Under the pieces are notes generated by a model that did no database searches, was not told the origin of the DNA, and worked only from the letters and a program-made list of their open reading frames with translations. The translations under genes and the position numbers were made by a program. A stretch of DNA of 64,000 nt, taken from the NCBI GenBank assembly GCA_028023455.1, contig JAQFVV010012490.1, positions 2,174,001-2,238,000 of the forward strand. The letters run 5' to 3'. Positions 1-11,664 of this stretch are shown in pieces; positions within the stretch are counted from its first letter, which is position 1; each line of letters opens with the position of its first letter. This stretch comes from Epiperipatus broadwayi (lineage: Eukaryota; Onychophora; Udeonychophora; Euonychophora; Peripatidae).

Positions 1-604
1 ATAGGCATATATTGAAATAAATGATACTTCTGAAGTTTATGTTTTCATAATTTGTGTACCTTATGGAAAGCATATTATAATGTAATTCAATTGGTAGACA
101 ATATATTTTAAGCTATAATTGTATCTGCAAATATTATTGGTAATATTATTGTGATTGTTGTAAAGAAATATAAAAAGTTCTAAGTCGGAGTGAAGGCTTA
201 GATATTTTTAGATTTTATTATTTTATTTTTATTTAAAATGAAGAAGTATGTAATTGATCCAAGATTTTAATTGTAAATAGTGTACATAGTTTATTTTTGT
301 TAGAAGTGTTATAATAAAATTTTGTTAAACTTGTTTTTATAAATATTGTGTTACAGTGATTTTTCACGTGCCGCACACACATGATTTTCACAGATATATT
401 GAACCAAAACATAATATTTGTACAATACAAAAAAGATTATTTATTTGAGAAATTTCATTTTTATATTATTATCATTATGGTCATAAATTAAACATATAAT
501 TTATTGCATAGAATTATAATATTATTTGTTGCCTCAGATTATCAGATTATATCACATACTCTATTTGAGATGCAACATGAAAGCTAAATGATTATACAGT
601 ATTG

Positions 605-608
<4 letters not shown>
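1..608. other. AT-rich non-coding stretch
   Basis: No ORF of recognisable content, no RNA gene and no repeat beyond simple AT-rich sequence is visible. The only ORF here (minus strand, 65 codons) has low-complexity composition and no family resemblance. Confidence 0.6.

Positions 609-680
<72 letters not shown>
609..680. repeat. (ATT)n microsatellite
   Basis: About 24 uninterrupted TTA/ATT units. Similar arrays recur across the window and are a hallmark of its base composition. Confidence 0.97.
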
Positions 681-728
681 GATCATTACCAAAACATTGA
701 AAGTAGATAAGATTGATGATTATACACT

Positions 729-762
729 GATGATGATGATTATTATTATTATTATTATTATT
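729..762. repeat. Compound (TGA)n-(TTA)n microsatellite
   Basis: A short TGA run changes directly into a TTA run, suggesting a point change in one unit that then spread by slippage. Confidence 0.9.
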
Positions 763-1009
763 AGTTAGGTGTAGTTGAGGGTGATATAAAATCCCTTATC
801 ATACTTGGTCACCTAAATTTTAAATGATTTGAATTAGTTTAAAGAACCTGAGATTAACATAGTCATATTATTTTGAATAAAGAGATTAGGATTTATTTAT
901 TAGTATTATATTTAATTGATTATTATTTTAAAGTTGTAAGAATGCTATGAATTTATTATTAATTGAAATAATAGGGAGGATAGTATTCTTATGCCATTGA
1001 GGTGGTATC

Positions 1010-1500
1010 CTATAGGACAGGGGTGGGCAATTGTTTTGGCTCAAGGGCCGCATCAGGGGCCATTTTGTGGAAGCGAAGGTTAGTGGAGGGCCGCACCTTT
1101 TTTTCATGACACAATAAACACACTGCTTTATTCCCTGTATTACCAAAGAAATATTTGTTGGTCCATTCTTCATTAAACACATGACATTCATTACCAACTT
1201 TACATTTTTTTGGAGGGTTCATGGTTTCACTAAAGTTGGAAATGTATATATTTGCTAATGCAAAGACAAAATTTAAATTAATCAAATCAACTGGAAAAGC
1301 ACTGCACATCGTATCTACACTGTGCATGTGTATTGATGTGGCCATCCTAGTGGAAAATACGAGATGAATATTCGGTCACCCAATGGGAAGGAAATTTCAG
1401 TCGAAGGCGGATTTTTCTGATTGTCTTGGCGGGCCGCATAAAAACTCTTAGGGGCTGCATGTGGCCCTTGGGCCTCTATTTGCCCACCCCTGCTATAGAA
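1010..1500 (-). mobile_element. Non-autonomous hAT transposon with 8-bp target duplication
   Basis: The element proper is 1018-1492. It opens with CAGGGGTGGGCAA and closes with its complement TTGCCCACCCCTG. The 8 bases outside the left end (1010-1017, ctatagga) match those outside the right end (1493-1500, ctatagaa) at 7 of 8 positions. CAGGGGTGGGC ends and an 8-bp target duplication are typical of the hAT superfamily (Charlie-like group). Just inside each end is a GC-rich subterminal segment (ggcccttg/caagggcc motifs) that also pairs imperfectly between ends. At about 475 bp it cannot encode a full transposase (usually around 600 residues) but retains a piece of its N-terminus on the minus strand. 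It is an internal-deletion derivative that a related autonomous element could have moved. Confidence 0.92.
1100..1222 (-). pseudogene. hAT transposase N-terminal fragment (BED-like zinc finger)
   Basis: Read on the minus strand from an ATG at 1222, the peptide begins MNPPKKCK and contains FNEEWTNKYFF and, further on, KAVCLLCHEK. This W-T-x-x-Y-F plus C-x-x-C arrangement is the start of the zinc finger found at the N-terminus of ZBED5/GTF2IRD2/FAM200-type hAT transposases. The second half (the H...H or H...C ligands) is missing. The frame runs directly into the transposon's own subterminal repeat at about 1100, so the internal deletion removed everything after the first cysteine pair. It is carried inside the 475-bp hAT element and is not a working gene. 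The frame stays open upstream to 1345, but without family resemblance, so I chose the ATG at 1222. Confidence 0.7.
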
Positions 1501-4500
1501 TATTGGCTCAATGTAATTCAAATTGCTACTTGTATCTCACTTTATTGTCTCATGTTTTTATTAATATTTTATTTATTTATTTTATAAAACCGGACCATTT
1601 TTATTATTTTTATTAGTTAGAGCTAGTTTAATGTTAGACAGTATCATAGGATATATGTATTATCGATTAGATATATTTTAGCCAAGCATAACCATTTATC
1701 TGAACTAGTCCTATTTTATTATATATTATATTTCCTGGAAGTGAGGATACAATATATATTTTGCAAAACAAATAGATTGTCTTGATAAATATCAAAACAT
1801 GCTTTTTTTTTTAAGTAGAAAAAAAAACCCCTATTCTTTTTTTTTCCCTGTGAGCTGAAAATAGATATATTTTCAAACATTTAGAACATATATAAACAAA
1901 TACACACACATGTATGAATAGATAGTAAATAAAAAGTAAAACTAATTTTGTTATCAGAAATTTTTTGACTTTATTTTGAAAATTATTTTGCTCTTATATT
2001 ACAATATTAGACAGTACTACACATGCATAAGCTAATTTTGACTGATTGAATTTTACATTAAAAAAAAAAAAAAAGTGTTTCCATCACTTAGCTACTATTT
2101 TCAAAATCTTAGTGACTAATATTTGTAACTTTTATTATTACTTGTTATTTATTATATTTACAAATATACTTTTTGCTATAATTATTTTTTTAAGATGGTA
2201 CATTTTTATTGTTATTAGAGACATTCTTTATTGTGTCATTAAAAGATTTTCATAATATAGTAGTAATGCATCTACCAGTCATGTCTGTGATCTAGTCTGT
2301 GAGTCTAGGCTCATTAAAAAAAATTTCATTTCATGAACAGGTTTAGAAGGGTTTTGTTGCTTTTTTGAGATAGTTAATTCATAATTATTTAGTTAGCCAT
2401 AGGGTTAGTGATCAGTAAACAGGTATAAAAAATAAAAATTCAAACTAATCAAGATTGATCAGATGAGTATCAATGTGATGATAGTAAGATTAAAAAAACA
2501 TAACTGTAATATGAGATGGCCTTCTTGGTGAAGAAAATTCATATTCCTACCTGACATTGAGCACATGGTACACATACTTTTTGCTGTATCTTTAAAGTTC
2601 TAATTTGAAATTCTTTTAATTTATCAGAATCATTTGCAGAAAGTAAAAAGATCATTATTAAATTCTAAATAGTCAATTTAGTGGTAGTCTACTGAACTGC
2701 TAAAAATTAATAAATATTTGAATGTTTTTCTATTATTTAGATATGTTATACTTTTATTACTTTATTTCTTATGCTGAAATTTACATAGATCATTTCAAAT
2801 CATAAATGTGGTTTGTTCACCAAATTTCTTTTATGTTTAAAGATATGTATGAGCAATATAATTTTTGGACTGCAATAAAAATAAAAAATATCAGTTGTTC
2901 TCTTTACTTTGTTTTTATATAGTAACATTAATGATAAAAAAGCAATAAAAAATTCAAGTCATGATTTTAAAATAAAAAAAAGCAAAAACACAAAAATCTA
3001 CAGTAGAGTCTGATATAATGAATTAATTTTTGCAGAATGTCATTCATTCTATCATCAATCCATCATAGTTTATGTTGAAATACGTGCATTTAAGATTAGA
3101 CTACAATGTAAACCAAAATTTTCATCTAAAATAACCATTTAAACAGTAAAAACAAAAGTATAAATGCAAAAATATATACAAAATTAAGTTCAGCTTATAA
3201 AAGTATAAAATTCAAATATAAACAAACTTACATATGCTAATAAAAATTCAAAGATTACTGATTTCAGAACTATCACTCGTGAAATGTTTGGCAGTACTAT
3301 CAATACTAGCAGTTTTCTTGCCTTATAACACTATACAAGCTAGTTCTTTTCATGAATCTATAAAATTCATACTTTGCAATAACTCCATTGCAGGCATATC
3401 ACTTATATTAGGAAATTTTAGCAAAATATTCATCAAACAATTACTTGATTTTTCACAAATAGTTATTTAGCGTTGTTGTCATTTTTCATTTATTAATATG
3501 CATTAGCAAATGAATTTCCAATACTTCCCCAATATTACTGCCATTTGCAATTGCTTAATCTACATCAATAAAAGAATTTTATTACTTTTGTAATGATAGT
3601 GCAATTTCTTTAAATTAATTTATAGTAGCAAAAGGGTTTTCATTAGCATTTTTCACTATCTGTGCACTTTTTAATTCATCATTTAAAAAAAAAAAATGGT
3701 GCAGAGAGTTTATTTAATAATAGCATATTCAAAATTTAAATTGCCAACTATTTTAGAGTTTTCTCTTTTATAAATGACCCTCCCCCCCTCAATACCATCA
3801 ACTTTTTGACACTATTTTTCTAGCTCATGATTGAAGTTAATATCTATTTCAAAAGAATTTAAATGAAAAAAAATCTACTATAATGACAAAGATATTTAAT
3901 GCTTTGTGGTTGTTAATAAACTAGTGAAGTGATGTATCTACAAAGGTGTTTACTACAAAATATAGTTCTACAGATTCAGGAAAATTATTTAAATTGGGAA
4001 TTAACATGTATTGGCAATATAGATGCTTCTAGTACATTATGTGTTTTATGTAATAAAATTCATTTCCTTTTTGGCATGCTCTTAGATGATACCTGTCTTT
4101 AATATTCAATGGTGAAGAAATCACAGTTTCTTTTCCAATCACAGATGTGTCAAAAAATGTACTTGCCTTTTTTTGTTTTAAAATTCCTCTCTTTAACCAA
4201 GAATTCATGGGTAATTTTTGGAAAAATACATAAATTCTAATACTAGATAAAACTGCAATATCAAACAAAAACATATTAAAAAGACTGCAGCACACAGAAG
4301 TAAATGTGAAAGAAAATTTTAAAACATTAATAATATAAAAGCAATTATAACAAAAATGATTTGATAAAATGTTTAGTAACAAAAATCAAAAACTGTGAAA
4401 TAAATATGACTATAATATATAAAATCAAATGTAAAATAATTAAAAGCTCCAATACCAAAATAAATACTTAATGTAATTATAATAAGAAATAATTTCCAAT

Positions 4501-6740
4501 TATTATAAAAGAAAAAGTATAATAATAAATATTCAATCACAAAAATTATGCTGGTCAATTCAAATCTATAATAATAACACAATCAAAAGTGCTAATAAAG
4601 GCTTATAATAATAATCTTATATATTTAAGCAAAATAATACAATGATGTATTTAATAACAAGTATTGTCATGAATAATATCTGTTCAGCTGGTAAAGTTTT
4701 CAGCAGCTTACTGTGACAGATTGCTATTGATGTCACACTGTTAGGCATGTGTAGATCACTCTACCGGCATGCTTCAGCATGAAAAAACACATTTAAATTT
4801 GGCACAGCAATTAAAAATCATAAAAAGTTTATATTAATTTTCATAATTTTATATGGTTCACTTATTTACAATATGCAAACCCTATACTAGGCTATATAAG
4901 GTTTAGTCATCTTAGTGAATTCATTTCCTATGATATATTTTATGTAGATAAAACAGTCTTAAATTAGATCATTGTAGAACAACATCATCTCCAAGAGCAT
5001 CTCATAGAGAATATAAAAGTAAAATACATTTATTCACCAGGCTTGCTAGTTACTTGCTGATGGTAATTTTATTATTTATATCCTTGCTTTTAGCCTTCTA
5101 GTTAAGGCAAACTAAATATCCATATATCAAGCAATATTGAATGATTTGGTTATAGGCTCGCTAACTGAAAAGAAAAAAAATTAAATATGATTATAACATG
5201 AAAAAAAATTAGTTTTTTCTGGCCTGGATTTGAACTTATATCACAAGACCAACTACATATACATATTTATAATTAAAGATTTTAAATAAATAAATAAAAA
5301 AGTGAAATCTTATTATGAAACAATAAAAACAACAAATAAGAAGACTACAAATACTTATATAAAACAGACAAAAAATTAAACATATTAATCATGAATTAAT
5401 AAGGAAATCAATGTCAAATAAAGCTACTAATTTCACAGTTAATCTAACAAATGTTTAATTATTGATAAATTTTGACATTAATAACATTTTTCAGTTTAAA
5501 AAACATTAAATGTAGTTGAATCACAGGGGAGATAATAAATAGGGAATACAAAGATCAGTTGGAATGATTTATCTTCTTAGTTTTCTACATGACAATAGGA
5601 TTAATACAAAGAGAAGAGCTTCATGAATCAGAAATGTTTAAATTAAAATACTTTAATGCTTAATAAAATAAAAATTATGAAATAAAATTCACAAACAAAA
5701 CCATAATTTATCAAACTAATGAATTATAATACTATGAAATTTAAATAATAGCTTTATAAATTACTTATAAATGGACCAGTTTTTACTACCGTAAATAATA
5801 TATAGTAACTAGAAATACATAGACATTTAAATCATTCTTAAAAGGATAAATATATTGTAGCTAAAATTTTAAATAAAATAAATATAAGCTATCATAAGAT
5901 GATAGAATACCTCAATCATGAAAAATACCTCGAATATGGCAAACTACATATTTTTTATGGATTATAATGGTAAATAACATTTTATTTTTCAGTTTTTCAG
6001 TTCGTAATTCTATAAATAATGCTACTTGGAGTAGCTATATCTAAAGTATAATAAATTGAGAAAATTGATTCTTCTCATATAATTAACCTCACAATTTTTA
6101 TTATTAGTAGTAGAATTATCCTGAATATAATATTGATATATTTAAATGAATAGATATAATATAAAATTTCTTTACACAACAGCAATAATATATATAACAA
6201 TAATCATACACAAAAAAGTTCATCTATTATAGAAACAAATTAATTTTTTTCATAGATATGGCTTTTTAAAAAATAGAAAATAAAAATAAATAAATGCAAA
6301 TGTATTCATTAATACTGTTAATTAATTTATTTATTTTTACCATGTTAATTAAATGGTGTTAAATCTGATGATATATAAATATTTTATATCTTTATATTGT
6401 TTTCATCTTTAAAAAAAGATTATTGTTGCTAAATGTCATGGATGCCTACTCCTGGTGATAATATGAATTAGCATTTCGCTAAATGACCTATCAATTGTTT
6501 GGATTTTCAGGGTATTCAAAGTAGATTACACTTTTCTAAATAATTATATATAAACAAATTTGATATATATATATTTTCAAAGAATGATAAATAAACCATA
6601 AAATATTTGACAAAACTGTATAAAAGTTAATTAACTAACAAAATATTAAACTAATAATAAACCAATCTGAAGAAAAACAAAGAATAATATTTAAATAACT
6701 GAACAAAATATAATTATAAATATAAAAACAAAAACTATAA
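1501..6740. other. AT-rich spacer without supported genes
   Basis: About 5.2 kb of AT-rich sequence with homopolymer runs. The ORFs at 2046-2255 (+), 3234-3470 (+) and 4373-4582 (-) are low-complexity. Three minor signals exist: a pogo/Tigger-like terminus at 3000-3023, a minus-strand ORF at 4029-4382 with a less biased C-terminal half, and a SINE-like B-box (ttcaaatcc on the minus strand) near 5228. None is strong enough to call as a gene. Confidence 0.5.
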
Positions 6741-6744
6741 TATG

Positions 6745-8160
6745 ATTGTTACTGATTCTTTTCAGTAACTAAATTACCAAGATTTGGAGATATATTTGTG
6801 ACTGCTAAGTGCAAAGCTGAATTTATTAATAAACAATTTCTTTCTTTTGATTTTATGTGTCATTGCCGAAAATGTCACTTCACATAAATATTTGGTCGAA
6901 AATGGTAATAACAATCTTAAGGCTAAATTTGTGTAATTCTGGATATTCATTCTTAATTTTACTTGTCAAATTAAATAATAATTTTAATGTACCATTGCAA
7001 ATTAATCTATTAATTTTTCTTATTCCAAATCAGGTTATTTTCTTGTTCAATAAACGGATTTAAAATCCACATATTGCCTTTCCATGTGTTTTCTTCTTGT
7101 TGTTGATAATATTGATCAAATGTAACAGTCTTGTTAAATCTCCATAAACAGTATTTTTTAATTCATCAATATTTGTATCAGCTTCATCAATTCTGAAAAT
7201 GAATGAAATGTCAGTTTTTTTTTCTTTTATATACTTACACCATAGTTTTAACTTTTTCTTGAATGCTTCAGTTTTATTCCATAAATCAAAAGTAGTAGTA
7301 TTCCCTTACAGGCTCAAATTTAATTCATTTACTAATGAAAATATGTTTGACAAGTAGCAATCCAATGGTTGTCATGGAAAATGTTGCTCAATTTTGAATT
7401 TTTTGTTTCTAGAAGTGTTTCAGCTTCTTTTCTTAATTCATAAAATCTTGTTAATATTTTCTCTCTTGACAACCATCGTGCTTCTGCATGAAGTAGTAAA
7501 TATTCATGTCCAAATCCCATTTCATTGTATAAACTTGAAAGTAGTCTTGAATTTAGTGTGTTGTATTTAATAAAATTTATTTTTCTTGATTGAGTAAGAA
7601 CATTGTTTAAGTCAGGAGAAAAATTTTTAGCAACAAAATGCGCATTGAGTAAAAATCATTTTGTTGGCCACTAGTTCGTTAATTTTTTTTGCAATTCCTG
7701 AATGTTTTCCATTCATACTTGCTATTCCATCAGTACATAAGCCAATACAATTTTTCCAATTATATGAGTTATTATCAATGTAATTATCAATTGCTTTAAA
7801 TATATCTGAATTAGTTATGTAATTAGAAAGTTCAAGACAACAAATAATAGATGAATGACAGACCAGCAATGGGCATCATTATCTTGTCTAATTTGAAAAA
7901 TGTCTCTGGTCTTATTTATCTTTAAGAATTATTGGCTTTATTATAATTATACATGTATTCAAATAATAATACTATTTTCCTAACATTTTCATAATACGTC
8001 ATTAAAACCAAAGATGTCATTATATTTATTTTCTAATTTCACAATGTAGTCAAACTCTAAATGATTACATGCATTTTCCATGCAACATTTATGCAAACTA
8101 TTATTTTTATTCCACTTTTCAGTACTAAACAGTTCTTACAGATTGTATTGTCGACAACTT
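6745..8160 (-). pseudogene. Decayed hAT transposase (ZBED5/GTF2IRD2-like)
   Basis: Three blocks in family order are readable on the minus strand. (1) 7869-7627 carries CTDGIASMNGKHSGIAKKI, the conserved 'TDGA-SMTGKHKG' segment of the catalytic core, with a following TQCAFCC matching the usual 'THCIIH'. (2) About 7625-7332 carries KYNTLNSRLLSSLYNEMG and LLLHAEARWLSREKIL, matching the family's 'PLNSRLF...LLLHTEVRWLSRGKVL'. (3) About 6925-6750 carries LLPFSTKYLCEVTFSAMT followed by KERN, the C-terminal hAT dimerisation domain. Frameshifts and stops separate the blocks, and I see no BED finger upstream, so it is inactive. I could not find its inverted termini. It belongs to the same lineage as the N-terminal fragment in the 475-bp element at 1.0-1.5 kb. 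Domesticated relatives exist in vertebrates, but the frameshifts argue against domestication here. Confidence 0.85.
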
Positions 8161-8478
8161 CTCAGCCTCATTACTTGATTGCCTATTTCTCTTTTCATCA
8201 CTTGCAGCAGTCTACATAAGTAAAGGCTGCAGAAAGGAGTTTGCTATTAACTGAAAGGAGACCCTTTGATTCCTCTTAGAGGCCTTAAAGGAACCGATCA
8301 GGGCAAATTCCTAATGTCCACTCCATACGTTCTTGTCGTTGCAGCTGTTATTACTATGTGATTATTCATATAGTATATGAACATGGCCGGGCTGCTCACC
8401 AACATGCATTAGCCAGCATGGTGAGTTTATTGGCTTTTTACCTCCGAGTTTAAGAATATTTTTCCAATATTTACCATC
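8161..8478 (+). other. Probable 5' region of the RTE-like LINE
   Basis: This stretch is less AT-rich than its surroundings, and the less biased composition continues without a break into the endonuclease ORF. It includes a short local repeat around 8390-8425 (ggctgctcacc, gccagcatggtgag). I read it as the 5' untranslated part of the retroelement that follows. Where the element begins, between about 8170 and 8340, cannot be fixed without other copies. Confidence 0.4.
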
Positions 8479-9066
8479 ATGACAGACAAAATTAAATCAT
8501 GGCCCTTATTCCCAGGAGGCTGTAAAGTCACCAACCAAAGCAGCGGTTGGTGGCCGAAGGCGAAGGGTGCTAAGAATCCCCTGATTGTGGACTCAGGTTG
8601 CCATTTGATGACGTTTTATTTAGGTACTTACAATTGCAGATCACTTTCAAGTGAAGGAAGATTGCAAGAGTTGGAAGAAGAACTATCTTATATTAAATGG
8701 GACATTATTGGACTTTGTAAAGTTAGAAGAAAAGGTGAAGAGACAATTGTTTTAAAAAGTAAACATGTACTCTACTATAAAGGCACAAATATTGGAAATA
8801 TAAGTGGAGTAGGATTCATTATAAATAAAAAGTGGAAGAACATTGTGGAGATTGATGGTGTATTGGACAGAGTGGCAAGATTAGTTATACAACTTAATAG
8901 CAGATACCAAATGCAGATAATTCAGGTTTATGCCCCAAAAAGTTTTCAAAGTGATGAAGTAGTGGAAGTTTTTTATATGAATGCACAAAAGGCTTTTGAT
9001 CAGAGTAAACAACATTTACAGTTGATATTCCTAATTTTCAGAAACATTCTAATGAATTTAAATTAG
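8479..9066 (+). pseudogene. RTE endonuclease domain (APE-like), C-terminally broken
   Basis: An open frame of 195 codons. Residues ~48-165 carry the apurinic-endonuclease-like fold of LINE nicking enzymes: TYNCRSLSSEGR (strand with the catalytic Asn), then WDIIGLCKVRRKG (the family has 'GL-E-RRKGE', so the catalytic Glu of 'ETR' is changed to Lys here), then SGVGFIINKKWKN and RYQMQIIQVYAPKS. In a complete protein the domain goes on for about 60-100 more residues to the GDFN and SDH motifs. These are absent: after ...VEVFYMNAQKAFDQ the frame reaches sequence from further downstream. An internal deletion therefore removed the second half of the endonuclease. The first ~45 residues may be translated 5' UTR. 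The protein would nick target DNA for target-primed reverse transcription, but this copy cannot. Confidence 0.82.
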
Positions 9067-9470
9067 AACTTACAAATAGGTTTCAAGTATTAGTAGATTT
9101 TGAACATGATTCAGATTTGAATGAAATTAATATGAAAACAACTGATACACTTTTAAAAACTGCAACAAAGATAGCTGGTAGAAAAAAGCAGCAATTGACT
9201 AATAAAATTTTCTACTGAGACTAGAGAATTTGTAAAGAAAAGAAGGAATATGAAAATACACAAAAATGATGTGTTAAAAAGGATTGAATATGTCGAATTT
9301 TGTAAAATGATGCAGAAAAGAGTTGAAAATGATATAAGAAAGTATAACTGTGAACTAGCAAGGAAAGCAGTAGAAGAGAATGAAAGTCTCAAGAGTGTAA
9401 AACAACATTTTAGTATTGGTAGGAAATTTATATTTGCAATAAAAAAAAAAAGCTGGAATTATTACTAAAA
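9067..9470 (+). pseudogene. RTE linker region between endonuclease and RT
   Basis: Reading across frames gives FQVLVDFEHDSDLNEINM, KIAGRKKQQLTNKI, KKRRNMKIHKNDVLKRIEY and RVENDIRKYNCELARKAVEE. This highly charged, helix-rich segment is typical of the stretch between endonuclease and RT in RTE-like proteins ('KTIRKKIREDIRKYN...'). The longest open part is 9250-9468. A run of nine or more A residues near 9440-9450 probably caused the frameshift that separates it from the RT. Confidence 0.75.
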
Positions 9471-9484
9471 AGAGAGATGACATC

Positions 9485-10039
9485 ATGAAATGGATAGAAG
9501 ACTTTTATCAACAATTATATAGTAATAAAGAACAAATACCTCCTATATCTATTACATCTTCTGAATTGCCCAGCATTTTAAATGAAGAAGTGAGACATAT
9601 AATTAAATATATGAAGAAAGGAAAGGCTCCAGGTAATGATAGAATTATAATTGATATATTAAAAGAAGAAATTTTTTTAACAACGTTATGTACCAAATGT
9701 CTAAATGATAAAGATGCACCAGATGATTGGAAGAATGCAGTATTAATATTAATATTGAAAAAAGGTGATAAAGAAGATATTAGAAATTACAGACCTATCA
9801 GCCTTTTATCAGTTACATACAAAATTTTTACCAAGATAATTACAACTCGTCTACAGAGAATATTGGATTTCCACCAACCAAGAAAACAAGCTGGATTTAA
9901 AAGTGGTTTTAGTACAGGATATCATATCCAGGGATTGAGAGAAGTTATAAAAAGGACAAATGAATATGAGTTGCCATTATGTTTTCGATTTCTAGATTAT
10001 GAAAAGGCATTTGAATCTAAACTTTTCTTCAGTGATTAA
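9485..10039 (+). pseudogene. RTE reverse transcriptase, N-terminal half (motifs 1-A)
   Basis: An open block of 184 codons. Visible motifs are KAPGNDRI (RT motif 1), KKGDKEDIRNYRPISLLS (motif 2), QAGFKSGFSTGYHIQGLREV and FRFLDYEKAFES. The last is motif A, whose first Asp (FLDYEKAF) binds catalytic metal and is retained. The frame shifts immediately afterwards at about 10020, where the second half of RT continues in another frame. The N-terminal MKWIEDFYQQLYSN is the expected entry ('EEFYEELY'). Confidence 0.88.
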
Positions 10040-10637
10040 AGCATTGGATCATCAAGGTATAGATCCAAGATATTGTCATATTTTAGAATATTTATAAAAA
10101 TGCGACAGCAACAATTAGATTAGATAATGATACTGGAAAAGTCAACATTGAGAAAAGTGTAAGACAGGGTGACTCTATATCTCCAAAACTTTTTACAACA
10201 GTGCTGCAAGAAGTATTTTGTGGATTAAAATGGGAAGCTAAAGAAGTGAAAGTAAATGATTATTTCAGTCATTTAGATTTTTCAGATGATGTAGTTGTTT
10301 TTGCTAATAATGCTTTAGATCTACAGGAAATGTTGCAGTAGTTATCAGATGAAAGTAGGACTAAAGATAAATGTTAAAATGACTAAGATAATGTTTAATG
10401 GATTTTCTCAAAATATGAAAATAAAGATTGTTTATGATGAGTTAGAAGAAGTTAACAGTTACAAACGCCTTGGTCAGATTATTAATACAGATGGAAACAT
10501 AATGGATGAAATTAATCATAGAATTAAACTTGGTTGGAGTGCTTTTAGTAGAAATAATTTGATACTAAAAGGAAATATGCCTATGTGTTTGTAAAGAAAG
10601 ATTTTTAATAAATGTGTTTTACCTGTTCTTACTTTTC
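10019..10637 (+). pseudogene. RTE reverse transcriptase, C-terminal half (motifs B-E), frameshifted
   Basis: Across two frames this gives SVIKALDHQGIDPRY, KSVRQGDSISPKLFTTVLQE (motif B, family 'GVRQGDTISPKLFT'), HLDFSDDVVVFANN (motif C) and, from 10349 to 10594, KVGLKINVKMTKIMFN and NSYKRLGQIINTDGNIMDEI (motifs D/E and beyond). The catalytic pair is kept as DD, but the residue before it is Ser (FSDD) where RTE elements usually have FADD. Stops and shifts occur near 10097 and 10340. The tail after VLPVLTF is lost. Confidence 0.85.
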
Positions 10638-10640
10638 CAT

Positions 10641-11400
10641 ACTTATTAAACCTATTATTTTGAAATTTCCTTGTGAGTATATGACATTTTTAGTTATTAA
10701 AATGATTCTAAAGTTTTAAATGAAAGTTCAATTAATATTTACGCCTTGAATATTTTTACTCGATTTTTACACTGAATAAATCACCACACACTACAATCTG
10801 TTTGATGTTATACTGCTTGCACACATATTAATTTTAATAAATTTATTTTTAAACTGAATAGATCTTTTAATATATTTAAAGGAGAGTTTGATTTGTTTTC
10901 TCTCCAGTAAAAATATTTATTGTGTAAGAGATCTTCGAATTATTGTTTGGATGTAACAAAACGCAAATTTATCTTTTTAAAATAACACGTTTGCGAAATA
11001 AAAGATCTATAAAAAATTGCTTGAAATATTATTTTAAAGTATAAAAAAAAAGTTTTACAAACAATTACTTTTCAAAATAACGAAGTTCAGAAACAAATAC
11101 TGCCAGAACGATTTTTAGCAGTTTTGAAAGATTGAAGTAAAAAAGAAGTCGTAAAAATTACTTTTTTAAAAAAATAAAAAACATTTTTACAGAAAAAAAA
11201 ATCAATTTTTAAAAGAAAATAATTTAAAAATACATAGATTTATCAAAGAGTGTAATTCAATGTAACCGTATTAAGTCTGAACGCATATTTAAATAATTGT
11301 GGTTTATATATTAATCACACCTTCACATTATACGCTATGTTTTTTTAAGAATGTGCATATAAAACAACCCTACAAAGTGAGTGTTAATATCGCTTCTAAA
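10641..11400. other. AT-rich non-coding spacer
   Basis: Nothing beyond A/T-rich sequence and homopolymer runs. I see no reading frame or repeat with recognisable content. Confidence 0.6.
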
Positions 11401-11433
11401 CGGTGCCATTTTTCCTTGTGTAGCATGGAGAAA

Positions 11434-11449
11434 CAGCGCCACCTAGTGG
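11434..11449 (-). promoter_or_regulatory. CTCF-like site 1
   Basis: On the minus strand this reads CCACTAGGTGGCGCTG, which fits the bilaterian CTCF consensus CCASYAGRKGGCRS at every position. Binding in this organism is inferred only. Confidence 0.5.
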
Positions 11450-11514
11450 GCTATATTGCTGTTTAGTTGCTGGTTAGCAGACGATGTAAGCTGAATCGGT
11501 TTACCTATAGCTAA

Positions 11515-11530
11515 CAGCGCCACCAGGTGG
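11515..11530 (-). promoter_or_regulatory. CTCF-like site 2
   Basis: The minus strand reads CCACCTGGTGGCGCTG, one mismatch (A to T at position 6) from the CTCF consensus. The site is nearly palindromic, so the plus strand also gives a weaker match. Confidence 0.42.
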
Positions 11531-11584
11531 GCAGTAGTGTTGGCAGCTACTTGGTACAAGGTTACTGTGCGTACGCATGGTGAA

Positions 11585-11600
11585 CAGCACCATCTAGCGG
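11585..11600 (-). promoter_or_regulatory. CTCF-like site 3
   Basis: The minus strand reads CCGCTAGATGGTGCTG. It differs from the consensus at two positions (G for A at 3, T for C at 12). Confidence 0.38.
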
Positions 11601-11664
11601 CTGGAACTTGCATTGTCTGCTTTTGGCCCCCTAATCTGAATATTTCTGTTGTTGCCACGGAAAA

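Larger units (their letters stand above)
8340..10640 (+). mobile_element. RTE-like non-LTR retrotransposon, 3'-truncated and mutated
   Basis: A single retroelement body runs through an APE-type endonuclease, a charged linker and a reverse transcriptase, all on the plus strand and in canonical LINE order. The protein style (short endonuclease opening with TYNCRSLSSEGRLQELEEEL, and an RT with GKAPGNDRI, NYRPISLLSVTYKIFTKI and GFKSGFST) matches the RTE clade. Homology to the element stops near 10637, after VLPVLTF, where the family normally continues with 'YGCETWTL'. The 3' end and poly(A)-like tail are therefore lost, which is unusual because LINE insertions are normally 5'-truncated. A later deletion or insertion is likely. 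Confidence 0.88.

Noticed and set aside
6857-7063. Plus-strand frame within the hAT relic
   Set aside because: It is the antisense shadow of the minus-strand transposase C-terminus (LLPFSTKYLCE block).
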